NCBI GenBank assembly: GCA_016800925.1
Contig: JABCPU010000020.1
Location: forward strand, 62,001-126,000
DNA length: 64,000 nt
Source of the DNA: Suillus spraguei
Taxonomy: Eukaryota > Basidiomycota > Agaricomycetes > Boletales > Suillaceae
Direction: 5' to 3'
Both the position numbers and the translations under genes were made by a program. Shown here one piece after another: positions 1 to 11,668 of this stretch. Each line of letters starts with the position of its first letter. Position 1 is the first letter of the stretch. The notes under the pieces are model-generated. The model was not told the DNA's origin and ran no database searches. It saw only the letters and a program-made list of their open reading frames with translations.

Positions 1-865
1 CATCCAACGTAGGTGCTACTGTTACGAGATCTGATCGCACCTGAACTTGCCCTTCAGAATCCGGTCTCAACCCTTATGATGCGCGTGTCAAATGCGATCG
101 TGAGAAAGATGGCCCTCTATGCTACCGTCAGATGGGTTGGATTGAGACTTACTTGAACGATCCTGAAGTCAAAGCTGCTCTTGGTGTGAATCCGCAACGC
201 AACTTCGAGTCCTGCAACATGGCTGTCAATCAGGCGTTCATGCTTCAGGGTGATTCTATGCACGATACGCCGCTGTTACTGACGGATATGATCAACAATG
301 GTGTGAGGCTGCTAATCTATGCTGGTAACGCGGGTGAGGCTAAACCTTTTATCGTACCAGCGCATTTCTAACGCCATTCTTACTTAGATATGATGTGCAA
401 TTACATGGTGCGTGTGTCATCCTTTGGGTTTGTTTGTCATGAGTTCACGTATATTTCAGGGCAACGAACGTTGGGTGGAACAACTTGACACTATCTTCTT
501 TGACGAGTTCTCTGTGGCCAGCACTGAGCAGTGGACAACGCTGGGTTCTGGAAAGGTCGCGGGCACTGTCCGATCTGCCGGTGGCGCTGGATTTGGCGCT
601 GGAAACGTCACTTTTGTCACTGTTTACGAATCTGGGTGAGGAATTCCATACCTTCTCCTGTGTTTCGATTATTAACTACTTATCTGTTCAGGCACATGGT
701 TCCTTACGACCAACCTGAGGCCGCCTTGGTGAGTGATGGATATCAAGTATCCAAGTCCATTCGCTCATACGTACACAGGACATGATGACGAGGTGGATCA
801 TGGATATCCCGCTCACCCTCGATGTAATGGAGGCAACAACTCTCGCGCCCTTTGGAGGGATTTGA
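1..865 (+). CDS. Serine carboxypeptidase (peptidase family S10), 3' part
   Basis: C-terminal half of a carboxypeptidase Y-like enzyme, which removes C-terminal residues from peptides, usually in the vacuole or secreted. Proposed exons are <1-8, 58-333, 388-407, 460-635, 692-728 and 779-865, with four complete GT-AG introns plus the one at 9-57. The joined frame reads through the hallmark segments: SGLNPYDARVKCD, YAGNADMMCNYMGNERW (the Asp of NADMM is the expected catalytic Asp) and ESGHMVPYDQPEAAL (catalytic His). The nucleophile Ser (GESYAG region) lies left of the window, so the gene is partial. The end with a tryptophan-containing DMMTRWIMDIP segment fits the family's last helix. No lesion is seen. 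Exon 5 is the least certain piece because it rests on a splice site and weak similarity. Confidence 0.9.
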
Positions 866-1309
866 GTTGAACGTTCATCACCGGATGCGCCTTGTATTAT
901 TAGATAATGGGCCTTACTTATCGCAGTTGTGAGCACCTGACACTAGAGCCCTGATTGGACCGTTGGATAACCTTCTCACTGCATCGCCATGTCACGTATA
1001 CCGAATGTTCGTCTAGAACGTCATTTCAATTGAACCCGCTCCTCATGTTTCGGTCGTGAGAATCAACCCCTGTTTTCAACACGTACAACGCTCAAAGGAT
1101 CCTCGATAAACCTTCGAGGATACGCCCAAGTCCTAAAACAAAGTTGGTGCCATGTTCACAAACCAAATTTAGTTGTGATTGGTGCTAGCTGTGAAACGTT
1201 TTGTCCGATCAATCCAGATGCTGTGGGCGCTTCAAAGTCAATATATATCTTTTGAACACGCGACATAGCCGCATAATATCCATTTCTTTTGTCCCATCGC
1301 TCGTTCCCC
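866..1309. other. Intergenic, GNAT gene 5' flank
   Basis: No ORF with protein-like character. An AT-rich stretch near 1239-1247 (tcaatatatatct) lies about 65 bases before the chosen GNAT start and is a plausible TATA element. Nothing else recognisable. Confidence 0.4.
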
Positions 1310-2581
1310 ATGTTAACTCACTCACAAAATGTGGCTCTCACACCGCTCGACTTCAGCAACTACCAGAATGCTCTTATCGACGTTATGTGGAGCGAACTCA
1401 TGGAGAGCGCCGTAGAGCCAATGCAAGCGCCAGTACCATACTTGATCAATTTTGCGGAAGACTGTTTGCTTTGCGCTATAGTGGTGCTGAGGAGGGATTA
1501 TGAGGACCAAGCATCCGGTGATTTCATCCTTTTAGAGCAAGAAGTTCCCTCTGAAGAGGAACCAATCGGCCTCGTGTATGTCACCGCCGGCCCTGCACAA
1601 AACGCAGCACAAGAAGCCAATGTCGGGATCATCATCTCTGAGTGTCATCGACGCAAGGGTTATGCTCGAGAAGCCTTGGAGCTTGCTCTCAGATGGGCGT
1701 TTGAAGACCTCAAGTTCCATCGCGTTCAAGGGGTGTTTATGAATGACGCCCAGAAAGACCGCGCAATGCGACTTTTCGTGGGACAGGGTTTCACGCACGA
1801 AGGTACCCGACGGCGTTCGGTATTGAAGCCGGAGAGAGGGGGTGTGGTTGGTGTCTGGAAAGACGTCACATACTTTGCGATGCTTGATACGGAGTGGGCG
1901 CTCAAAGGCGTTTTGCCCAGAGACACAGTACCAACCCTGTGGGATGAGATGTTCGCGCGACACACGAGGGAGAGAGAGGAGATGGTGAAGTGGGATGAGA
2001 AGCATAATAGGATCAGGAAGGTGTCGAGCACGGAAACGCTGCGCGATGGGGAGACGCCACGCTTGCCCAACAGCACGATCATTGACCCGTGGCCTTCAGA
2101 TATGTCATCTTCCTCGTGCCAATCCTCTTCCTATGGTTCCGTACCGCCTTCACCGAACAGCGCTGGAGGTATTTCGAAAGCTATGCGGGAATATCTTGAT
2201 TTCGGGGCGAGCCGCCTGAGATGGAGCCCGTTGCAAGAGCTAGATGATGTCTCGCGACGATCATCGCCTTCCCCCTATGATTTTTCCGTTCCTTCCACAC
2301 CGATCCCTGATCCGCCTCCGAGTCGATCGCCTTCAGTGCTTTCGGACATCTTTGAATTCGAATCTGAAGATGAGAATGACGTGGCACCTCGAGCGCTACG
2401 TAGGATCCCTACCTCGGGCGCAAGTTCCTCGAGCAGTCGGCTATCACAGAGTCGCCCTCTGATCCCTGTCAGTCGGCCTGGGAGTGCGAGTGGGAGTTCC
2501 GAGTATGGGTCCTGGTCCGATGCGTCTGCTAGTGATGGCAGCGACTGGGATATGATGTCTGAGCCAGAGCGATCCTCTTGA
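1310..2581 (+). CDS. GNAT-family N-acetyltransferase with long disordered C-terminal tail (423 aa)
   Basis: Single-exon gene. The longer frame opens with a non-ATG codon, so the first ATG at 1310 is chosen. Residues 1 to about 205 look like a RimJ/RimL-type GNAT fold: the acetyl-CoA loop motif RRKGYA is at about 114-119, after an EANVGIII strand, and a typical LFVGQGFTHEGTRR region follows. Such enzymes transfer acetyl from acetyl-CoA to an amine; the substrate cannot be read. From about residue 250 the protein is rich in Ser, Pro, Asp and Glu with no predicted fold. The last ~40 codons and the 3' flank are copied 8.5 kb downstream next to GH3 copy C. The neighbouring GH3 copy A is convergent. 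No intron or lesion is visible. Confidence 0.8.
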   Translation: MLTHSQNVALTPLDFSNYQNALIDVMWSELMESAVEPMQAPVPYLINFAEDCLLCAIVVLRRDYEDQASGDFILLEQEVPSEEEPIGLVYVTAGPAQNAAQEANVGIIISECHRRKGYAREALELALRWAFEDLKFHRVQGVFMNDAQKDRAMRLFVGQGFTHEGTRRRSVLKPERGGVVGVWKDVTYFAMLDTEWALKGVLPRDTVPTLWDEMFARHTREREEMVKWDEKHNRIRKVSSTETLRDGETPRLPNSTIIDPWPSDMSSSSCQSSSYGSVPPSPNSAGGISKAMREYLDFGASRLRWSPLQELDDVSRRSSPSPYDFSVPSTPIPDPPPSRSPSVLSDIFEFESEDENDVAPRALRRIPTSGASSSSSRLSQSRPLIPVSRPGSASGSSEYGSWSDASASDGSDWDMMSEPERSS

Positions 2582-3029
2582 TCGCCGCGCTGCTACGTAT
2601 TATCATTGTCATCGTATTGCTTCCGAATCATGTACAAATCTAGCACAGATGTTTCTCAGTCTGACATGGATATACCTATCAGATCAACCATTCCGCTGTT
2701 GTATTTTAAAATCATAGCATTACCTGGTGTACTGGTCGGGACTCAGTACTCAGGCTATCACTTTTTACCCTGTTAAGCTGTTTATCTAAACGTTCCCTGT
2801 GACTGAATGTGCAGTTCTGAGTTTATCAACTCTCTTCTTTTAGAGGCACGCAAAGAACAATGAAGGCCTCACTTTCTATTAGTACATGATTTGGATCAAA
2901 GCGCACATGCATGTTAGTACAAGAGATCATAACAATCCCCAAGACTGCAACATGCTATTCAGCAGTAATCTCAACAAAAGCATTCGTCTTGCCCTCTTCA
3001 AGAATTCGACCAGACTCTTGTGTAGTATC
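2582..3029. other. Intergenic between GNAT gene and GH3 copy A; duplicated elsewhere
   Basis: This convergent spacer recurs at about 11260-11670, and in part at about 5300-5500 beside the other GH3 copies. Shared pieces include 'tcagtctgacatg' and the 'gcaaagaacaa..aa.g' stretch. It therefore belongs to the amplified segment and has no gene of its own. Confidence 0.6.
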
Positions 3030-4313
3030 TTACAACTCCATAATGACTTTGCGCAGGTGCCATTCCTTTAACGTCACATCGCGCAGTATGATAGGAACCT
3101 TCACCTGGCCCGTCGAGACGTTCCACAAAACTCATTATTTTTCATGAGGTCTTCAAAAGTTTGCTCGTCGCCATTTTCGCATCCTTGCCTGTGAATATAA
3201 ATTAGCGCAGTTGCGTGGAAGAGTACGAACCAAGCACAAACCCATTTCCCCTCCAATTTCTAACAAGTACCCAAAAGTGACTGGCGTGTCTCGGTCGTCG
3301 GCTACAATAGTGAAATCTGTGATTTGGCCGATCCACCGTTTAGAGGCAGATACGATCGCGTCCGTCAATTGCGACTCTGTACGTGTTGATCCATACGCTA
3401 GCCCAAGCGAGCCACTTCCCTGGCGGGAATTTCAGCTCCGAGTCCTAACCCTGGAATCGATAAAATCGCAACTCACTTTCGCCTATGAAGGTAATTAATG
3501 ACGGGTAATCTGTCATCTGGGGCAAAGCCTTGAACGCTGATAACATCGCCAAGGCGGTATCTCCACAAGCCATTGCAGGTCGTCAAGACGGGCTCGTAAT
3601 GTCCTCCAGTCACAAGCTCCCACTGCAGCAGAGATGAGCTGATCAAGCTAGAATACAGTGAATGGTTCTTACAGCGGATAATATACGTTCCGAAGGCTCG
3701 TTAGAATTCACATCCAGATATTCGATGACCCCATCTATGGGCAGCACCTTGTAGTCGGTATTAGGGTCGTCGTTGAAATACGGTACGCCGATACAACATT
3801 CTGAGCTGCCATAACTGGGAGACTGCATGAAAACAAAAGGCCCGAGGACATTGGTAACCTTGTGTCACTGACTGTTAATTGTATAGTCAACTTTTTACAC
3901 TTGACGTACCTTTGGAACGGATGCAGCAGCGGGACCTCCAGCGACCCTTTTCAAGTCAGGCCCACACGAACAACCCAGCTCTGGATTCCAGGAGGCTCGA
4001 TTTCGCGAAGTTCGGCAGCACGAGGACGGTTTGGAGTAAAATGTTTCTGCGAGAAATTGTAAGCTGAATGAAATGTAACAATCAACGCAAATATTACCTC
4101 TAATGCACATGGTCCGTGTTTTCCAGGACTAGGAAGACCCCTTTCTTGATGCAGTCGATGAGTAGAATCCACTCATCCTCTGTGTATTGTAAAAAATTGA
4201 CGAATACACTGGCAAAGAGGGAGCTGATGATTGTCACCCGACGGTCTGCGAGTGCAAATAACGCACTCAAAATAAAGAAAGTGCGATAGCTCTTCACCGA
4301 GGAAATGGCGTAG
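3030..4313 (-). pseudogene. GH3-family gene copy A, 5'-truncated and internally deleted
   Basis: Homologous to exons 2-6 of copies B and C. Similarity ends abruptly near 4313 inside exon 2, and the ~200-codon first exon with the ATP-binding loop is absent. Blocks corresponding to exons 3, 4 and 5 keep their splice sites and open frames (for example SSECCIGVPYF and RWIGQITDFTIVADD). In the last exon about 94 bases are missing relative to copy C (the equivalent of 11763-11856), which shifts the frame. It cannot make a full enzyme. It lies head to tail with copy B, downstream of the complete GNAT gene, so this is probably the ancestral GH3 position in the cluster, now decayed. Confidence 0.8.
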
Positions 4314-5500
4314 TATAAGTAGCATACATGGTAGCACAAGATCGTCAATCAATAGTCGACCGGCTGCGAGAGGTGACTTGACCACAAAAGTGTGGGGACC
4401 GCGGCAGCACTACTAAGGATGCTGCAGTTCATGTCATCATAAGGACGCAGAAGCTGGCGGCTCAAGATCAGGAGCATCGACTGCTAACAAGTCAGGAGCG
4501 ATTGCGGCAGAGCCATACGGAGATCAAAAACATTCCACCAGGCAGTCACGCGAATTGCTTCCGCGGGATCAACCGCTCCGTGCTTATACTATACGTTAAA
4601 ATGTCTCCTATGTATCGTATCTTGACGGGTTATGCCACGCCGCAGTATTTTCGTATCTGTACATACACCCGCAGGCTACATTACAGCCACAAGAGTATCT
4701 CGGTTCCTCGTCCTCGGATTCTCCACTCTCATGGCTGGCAGCATTGTCTGCAGAACTCTCAGGCTGTTCTCAGTGACGGAGGAAGACTCAACTTCTTGCC
4801 ATGACTCATTGGAGGAGCTGAAAGGGAAGAGGTTGTAGAAACACGCTAGACACACAGAGGTGTAAGTATACTACAGTAAATCAGTATTGGCTATAAATAT
4901 AATAGAGAATGGACGTACCCTCAGTCTCGGATAGAAAGACTGAGGGAAGCGGTATTACCATGAACGAGAGTAAGTAAAGGAAAGAACGGAAAATCCCGGA
5001 TGACTAATATGTGCCGAATACAGTAACTACAACGGAGTCCTTCGTCGTTGTCTACGTCCAACAGAGGTATTGCAAGGGAACAACCGTAGTCCTTTTATGA
5101 TTGGATGAGTGTAGCCACAAGTAATTCAACAACTGCCTGTATGAACTGCCAGTGAGAGAGTGGCAAAGTCTTCTTGGGTACACGACCTATGGGACAGGAG
5201 TGTACAAAGGCGGGAACCAGAAGAACTTTGAGGTTGTTACAACTTGCATGTGGTATCCACTTCTTTCATGATTAGTTGTAGAAGGGTTTCATATATCACT
5301 TCCGCAAAGAACAATAAAGATCTCACTTTCTATTATCACATGATGATTTGGATCAGAACGCGTATACATGTTAGTACAAGAGACCCCCATATCCATATCC
5401 TGACAGCAAATACAAAAACTGCAACATATTCAGTAGTAATCTCAACAAAAGTGTTCGTCTTGCCCTCTTCAAAAATTTGACCAAACTCTTGTGGAGTATC
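4314..5500. other. Non-coding stretch between GH3 copies A and B
   Basis: 4314-4630 shows no recognisable gene. 4632-4800 holds a dispersed repeat listed separately. 4860-5290 has no ORF of note. From about 5300 the sequence matches the 3' flank of the other GH3 copies. Confidence 0.4.
4632..4800 (+). repeat. Dispersed repeat R, copy 1
   Basis: Plus-strand sequence here matches the reverse complement of about 8580-8870, for example 'ctctcatggctggcagcatt' and the conceptual GYITAT..S and LMAGSI segments. The family is unidentified. Low-level repeat; no gene claimed. Confidence 0.5.
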
Positions 5501-7574
5501 TCACAGCTCCATAATCACTTTCTGCAGGAACCATTCCTTGAACGTCGCATCGGATAGGACGATAGGAACCTTCACTTGGGCCGTCGAGACGTTCGTCTTC
5601 TCGCATTTCTGCTTGCGATATTCTCTAAACGTCCCTCTCTCCACGAGACGGATGGTTGGCTTTCTTGCTGTCCCTGCCCAAAAAGTTATACGATACTCGT
5701 CGTTTGAGATGAGGTCTTCGAAAGTTTGCTGTTTCGCCATTTTCGCATCCTTGCCTGCGAATATAAATAAGTGCAGTCGTGTAGAAGCGTACGAACCAGG
5801 TACAAACCTATTTCCCCTCCAATTTCTACAAAGTACCCATAAGTAACAGGCGTGGCTCTGTCGTCGGCTACAACAGTGAAATCTATGATTTGGCCGATCC
5901 ACCGTTTAGAGGCAGATACGATCGCGTTCGTCAATTGCGACTCTGTACATGTTGATCCATACGCTAACCCAAGCGAGCCACTTCCTCGGCCGGCATTTCA
6001 GCTCCGAGTTCTGACCCTGGAATCGATGAAATCGCAACTCACTTTCGCCTATGGAGGTAATTAATGACGGGTAATCCGTCATCTGGCGCAAAGCCTTTAA
6101 CGCTGACAACATCGCCAAGGCGGTATCTCCACAAGCCATTGCGGGTCGTCAAGACCGGCTCGTAATGTCCTCCAGTCACGAGTTCCCACTGCAGCAGCAG
6201 AGATGAGCAGATAAAACTGAGATCCAGTTACTGGTGCTTACAGCGGACAGTACACGCTCCGAAGGCTCGTTCACATCCAGATATTCGATGACCCCATCTA
6301 TGGGTAGTACCTTGTAGTCTGTATTAGGGTCACCGTTGAAATATGGTTCGCCGATGAAACATTCTGAGCTGCCATAACTGGGAGAGTACATGAAAACAGA
6401 AGGCCCGAGGACATTGGTAACCTTGTTTCGCTAACAGTTAATTGCATAGTCAACTTTCTACACTTGACGTACCTTTGGAACAGATGCAGCAGCGGAACCT
6501 CCAGTGATCCCGATGAACCTTTTCAAGTCAGGCCACACACGAACAGCCCAGCCCTGGATTCCAGGAGGCCCAATTTCGCGAAGTTCGGCAGCACGAAGGG
6601 GGTTTGGAGTAAAATGTTTCTGCGAGAAATTATGAGCTGAATGAAATGTAACAATCAACGGAAATATGACCTCTAAAGTTTCTCGTACATGGTCTATGTT
6701 TTCCAGGTCTGGGATTATCCCTTTCTCGATGCAGTCGATAAGTAGAGTCCATTCATCCTCTACGTACTGCAAAAAATTGACGAATAGACTGGCGAAGAGG
6801 AAGCGGATGGTTGTCACCCGACGGTCTACGAGTGCAAATAATGCATTCAAAACAAAGAAAGCGCGGTAGCTCTTCACCAAGGAAATGGCGTATGGATCCG
6901 TTTTCCCCGGAACTAAAAGTCACCTAGATATCAGCGGGTGCAAGGGAAAGTGGCACGACAGACCAACCCCATAAATCGAGTCTGTCCATATCATGCTCGA
7001 CGTCCCAATTCTTCTGCATTCGCAGCAAACCGACGCTTACCGAACACATTGGCAACATTTTGGAGATCTGGCCGTCCTCACAACACATTTTCAGGACTCG
7101 CCAAACACCTAAAGAGGATGGTGATAAGGTGCTACCCTCCGAAGGGGGAAGTGATAGATACAGAGGGTGATGCAACCTGGACGGGGCAAGGCGATATATT
7201 GGAAAGGTCTTTGCTGGTTTACCAGATGTTGTACTGGACACGGCTATGTAGTATGGCAGTCCTGGGGCGAACAGATTTTTTACATCAGATTCATTGCAAT
7301 CGGTCGCAAAAAACTTGGCCATGTATGGCCTGTAAGGCTCATAGTCTGTGGTGGGAACGGATTCTCGGAAGCTGCGTAAAAATTCAATATTGTCGTTCGA
7401 ATCGACATGTGCGATGGTCTCGCGGAACTTTGCCAACTCGGGAGCATGCTGAGCAAACTGAGACGCAGAATTTGGCTGTATAAACTCGAGCAGGGCTCGG
7501 TCCATGAGATCCTTGAGCCGCTGAGAGTGTTCGGCGGATAAAGACTGCAACAGATCTGTGTCAGGACGAGACAT
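5501..7574 (-). CDS. GH3-family acyl-adenylate/amide synthetase-like protein, copy B (599 aa)
   Basis: Six exons: 7574-6968, 6912-6473, 6421-6242, 6188-6043, 5980-5808 and 5754-5501, 1800 nt in all, with no internal stop. GH3 proteins (named for plant auxin-responsive GH3) adenylate a carboxylic acid and join it to an amine; fungal substrates are unknown to me. Visible family features are the ATP loop SSTTSGKPAKTFP (about residues 113-125), the SSEC.IG.PYF block, GLWRYRLGDV, and TDFTVVADD near the C-terminus. Length matches the usual ~600 aa. Exon 3 is two codons shorter than in copy C. The first intron has a weak donor (GTTGGT) where copy C has GTGAGT, so splicing may be poor. A TATA-like box lies 33-41 bases upstream of the ATG. 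Confidence 0.8.
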
Positions 7575-7606
7575 TTGTTTGATATGGTATGGGGCTTGAT
7601 TGCCAC

Positions 7607-7615
7607 ATTATATAG
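7607..7615 (-). promoter_or_regulatory. TATA-like box of GH3 copy B
   Basis: The minus strand reads ctatataat about 33-41 bases before the ATG at 7574. The same motif sits at the same distance in copy C, and about 200 bp of upstream DNA is shared by both copies. Confidence 0.55.
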
Positions 7616-8579
7616 TACGAATGGCTTGCATGGCCTGATAGCGCATATCATATGAGTCCTTTTTCAGTGTTTACCACATACTTATTAGGATCAAGTTGTG
7701 CTGGCATTTACACGACGGGGAATACCAAAGAGGTCACCATATACCATGCGGGTACTTACCTGGAACGTGGCTGCTAGTACCAAATGCAAATGATATGATA
7801 TCTTGACCAGCCTAGTTTATTTATATATTAGAAATTGGAACTCGAGAATCCGTGTTGTCACGAGCCAGGAAGGCAATCACGTAAAGCGGAAGGGCATTAA
7901 GTGTGCATATCCCACTCTCCTCCACCCGCTCCAGAGAATCCTTTCGAAGTCCTTATCCCCACGTATGAAGGAGACCAATCGCCATACGAGAAGCATGGTC
8001 GTGTGATTCAGCGAGTGTTCAAAACCCTTGCTTTCGCAGGGAGCCCCTGCGATTCTAACCTCAGTTGAACCTGTAATTCCCATATCATTAGGAGTGGATG
8101 CGGCGCACCAAAATGAACCTCGGATGCCCAAATTGTAGGAGCCGCAAAGCGATGCATCCAAGTCGAGGTGGGGACTTCCTATACGAGTAAGCTTGAGAGA
8201 GTAATCCTCTCTACTCATGGCCGGTTTCCCGCTAGACTTGCGTTCACTGTATGCGGATAGATAGCACACAGGAATCTGAGCCATCAGAGCTCCCTAGAGT
8301 TTGCGGCACCGCCGCAGAAAAAACGAAAGTAGGTATACTGCAGACAGGACACCGGAGCCTGCTGGAGTATTAGTAACCTGGGCGTGGTACTGGTGCATGG
8401 AATGGATGAGAGCTGCAGCCTGCAGTGTTCTTAATCTAACCCTAATAGGTGGATGACTTTCAGGTAAGATAATACGGACCAAACTACCCAATAGTACGGT
8501 ATGATCTTCATTGACATGAAGAATGTCGAGGAACTGCCTGTTTCTACCTGAGGCAAGTCTCGAAAACTCTATCATACCT
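7616..8579. other. Unassigned DNA with a 135-codon minus ORF
   Basis: 7616-7790 is the duplicated upstream region of GH3 copy B. The minus-strand frame 8284-7877 (135 codons, starting MAQIPVC) has protein-like runs such as NDMGITGSTEVRIAGAP but matches no family I can name. It may be part of a dispersed repeat. A second minus frame, 8575-8294, is unremarkable. Confidence 0.3.
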
Positions 8580-8870
8580 CAGTTAACAAAGAATAGGGTT
8601 CTGTTCTGTTGGTAATGCTGCCAGCCATGAGAGTGGAACATATGAGTAGTGATGGCCAGTTCTGAACCGCGGTCCGAACCCGACCGTTTCGAACCTGACC
8701 GAAGTCCGGTTCAAAGTTCGGGGATACCTTTGTGGCTGTAATGTAGCCTGTGTGGCTGAGAGTGTAGAAAAGTGTATGTACAGATACAAGTAACAAAACA
8801 CTGTGGTATACTTGTAGCTCATTGAGGCACATAGTGGGATTTCGACGAATAGTTGTAGTGAGAAAGGTGA
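8580..8870 (-). repeat. Dispersed repeat R, copy 2, with a GGTTCGAA-like GC-rich core
   Basis: Reverse-complement match to 4632-4800. Inside it, 8655-8720 is a tract of alternating 'ccgaacc' / 'ggttcgg' units that can fold back on itself. That looks like a small inserted repeat, since copy 1 lacks it. Confidence 0.45.
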
Positions 8871-8895
8871 TATCATCTATATTGAGGTCGGCCAC

Positions 8896-9649
8896 GAAGT
8901 CTATTGCATGCGTGGCAGTTAGCGGTATACCAGTGTCTTCTTGATACCACGTACATGATTATGATAGAATGTCCATGTCGGTGCAAAACAGGTATGCAAG
9001 CTTTCAAATTTCAGATCTAGTGAGACAGTACGTGGCATACTGGAGTGTTTCACCGAATGGGCGTGTGATTAGCCAAACACTCATGGGTAATAAGGCCTTT
9101 AGGGCCGGGGCTGCAATGGGTATCGTCGTATCGATGGTCAAGTTGCAAAAATGATTTATAGGTGATATCATTGGTAGACCCGTAACCAATCTTCGTATAC
9201 TACTTACGTTTCTAAGATGTGTTTGATGTATCAATCTCCGAGTTTGACCAAGGCGAAGCATGGTGTTTGAAATTTGGGTTGCGAGCGAGCAACTTGGCAA
9301 CATTTTACGACCAATTGCTATCGAAATCGTTACCATTCTTAGGTTGATGCTGAGATGGAGACCTCTAAGGGTATTTTTCGCATGTCGTCAAAAGATGTCA
9401 CCCCGAACTACTCCTCTCATCTGGTCTTGATACTTTCCTGTCGGCACACTTACAAGAAACCACTCCATTGATATTGTTATGACACATCATTAATACTTTG
9501 TCTGCTATGCGGACTATGCGGGCTGCGAAGGAGAACAAGAATTAGAATATCGAGGCAGTAAGTCTTGTATTGATGACGTTGACCCTATGCACAGATGACG
9601 AATAATTTACGAACAGTACTGTACCGTAATCAAGTCGCAGATTGCGAAT
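8896..9649. other. Unassigned DNA
   Basis: No convincing gene. The minus frame 9336-9004 is open but has no recognisable domain. The stretch is downstream of the helicase fragment and may be decayed 3' sequence of it. Confidence 0.3.
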
Positions 9650-9960
9650 ATTAATTGTATATTTGCCGGACGCGATCACGCTGCAGTAGTCTCAAAGGTG
9701 TGACGGTAACGGCTGTCTTGTCCGGAGAAAGAAGCAAAGAGAGAATAATTGCGAAGGTCTTTCCGGAGCCTGTCGCAGATCAGAGTACGAAGTTCCTTGC
9801 GACAAGTAACGATAGCATGCATTTGAGCTGAAATAATTTAGGGTATTGGACCCCTTGTGAAATAAAATCGAGTTGAGCGAAAGCTTCGAAAGTTCGAGTT
9901 TGTCAGATTTGCTTCATCGAATGGCCACTCGTAAAGTCCACTGGTACATTGTCGATAGTT
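9650..9960 (-). pseudogene. Decayed SF2 (RecQ-like) DNA helicase N-terminal fragment
   Basis: Reading leftward, the minus strand gives a 'P.LFQLKCMLSLLVARNFVL' helicase-entry segment. An in-frame TGA follows, then the Walker A motif SATGSGKTFAIILSLLL with KTAVTVTPLRLLQRDRV after it, and a TAA near 9655. That order (Q-motif-like region, motif I, motif Ia) is typical of RecQ/DEAD-type helicases that Agaricomycetes carry in many copies. The motif II/III region and everything after are missing. It is a broken fragment, not a working gene. Confidence 0.6.
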
Positions 9961-11100
9961 TCTAGAGCAGCGCACGACAAAGGTGGGATGGTGTTGATAA
10001 TAAGACTCATGCTTGGATGTTAACATAGCATACAGTCCAGATGAATAAATTGTATTACATGATCTGACGGTATCCCCGGCACGACCGGCACCTGCTAATA
10101 TTTATCATCGCGTTCCGCTCATCGCATCATGCTGTGTGGCTGCGTGCTAGTTATCTTCCTGTCTCCTGACCCCTGGTATTGAGGCCTGAAGTTTGTGAAT
10201 CTTGCCGTTGTAATATCAAATATCCATCCTGGAGTGCCCCCTCATCGATCATCGCCTGGATCTCAGACAAAACAGCGTTTGCGCCTTTCAACGAAACCTC
10301 TAATGTACAACAACCGCTCGCCTACATGGAATCACCCGCCAACCTGATTAATCAGATGAAGTAGAAGCCTCTCGCGGAACACAACGAGCTCATCTCATCT
10401 CTTATAATCATACCATCCGATTCCTGTACACGCTCGCACCTACGACCGAGTACGTGTTCAAATTATGTATAAGATAGCCACTATTATCGCATGTTACCAT
10501 AAGTCATCTCACTCTCTACGGATTGCGCGTCTAAAACGGCCGGCGGGAACGGCGGACTGGTGGGGCACGTCTCACATCAGGGCATTCGCGAATACAGAGA
10601 TGCGACCAGGACACCGGGTGTCCTTAGATTAGAAAGTACTGTCCTACATAGAGTCCCACTCTGCAAAGGACATAATTTGGAATAAATAAAAAAACGAAAC
10701 CTCTCCGTGGAAAAAGCCTTGGTTATAAATGCGCGCGTGCACATAGTAGCTCTGCATCGTCGCTTCGTTGAAGTCCAACTCGGCAATGCATTCAAAAGCC
10801 ACCGCATTCCCGCATCAACTTTGCATTCCATCCAAACCGATCATCGTGGATGGTAAATCAAATACAGTTTCCCTTGCGACCTGCGTATGCAACAACATTT
10901 GATGGCTGGACGCTGGCACGGACTCGGACCGTACTCGACCTTCGAAACGGATCCCTTTGTTCACGGTCAGTCGTACACAGCTCTGTCAAGAGTGAGAACG
11001 CACAGCGCGAACACTGATTTGCTTCAGATTCAAATATACCTCCTTGTGCCGACAAACCGATGTCTGTTTTCGCATTCCGCCTGTCAAAGACCACTCGCAG
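9961..11100. other. Gene-free stretch
   Basis: Only short uninformative frames in all six phases. I see no RNA gene, repeat or coding signal. It ends where the copied GNAT tail begins. Confidence 0.4.
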
Positions 11101-11101
11101 T

Positions 11102-11225
11102 CAGCTATCACAGACCCGCCCTCTGATCCTTATCATAGGAGTGCCAGTGGGAGTTCTGAGTACGGGTCCTGGTTTGATGCGTCTGCTGGTGACGACCGGG
11201 ATGGCAGTGACTGGGATTTGACTGG
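11102..11225 (+). pseudogene. Duplicated 3' scrap of the GNAT gene
   Basis: Matches the last ~40 codons of the GNAT gene (about 2440-2580) at the nucleotide level: 'gctatcacaga..cgccctctgatcc', 'gggagttc.gagta.gggtcctgg' and 'gatgcgtctgct' in order. It is not in a usable frame. It marks the left edge of the segment that carried GH3 copy C. Confidence 0.85.
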
Positions 11226-11668
11226 GCAAGAGAAAATCCTTTTGAGCCTCGCACTGGTACTAAGATACTGCTTATCATTGACATCATATTACTTCGGAAT
11301 CATGTACAGACCTGTTACCTAGCACGGATATTTCTCAGTCTGACATGTATATCCCTCGACTATTTCACAGTCGTATTTGGAATTCATAGCATCGCCTGGT
11401 GTACTGGTTAGGAGTGAATATGAGTTTGTCTCGGATGACATACTTGACAGTTTATCAACTTTTTTCTTTAGAGGCCCGCAAAGAACAACAAAGACCTCAC
11501 TTTATATTACATGATTTGGATCAAAACGGGCATGCATGTCAGTACAATAGTACAAGAGACCCCGATATCTTGACGACAATTCCCAAGACTGCAACATATT
11601 CAGTAAATCACAACAAAAGCATTCATCTTGCCCTCTTCAAAAATTCAACCAGGTTCTTTTGTAGTATC

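Noticed and set aside
1532..2082. Long antisense frames inside the GNAT gene
   Set aside because: Shadows of the real gene: no domain, no splice structure, opposite a clear GNAT frame.
10577..11126. Several 78-84 codon frames
   Set aside because: No homology, no codon bias, both strands overlapping; chance ORFs.
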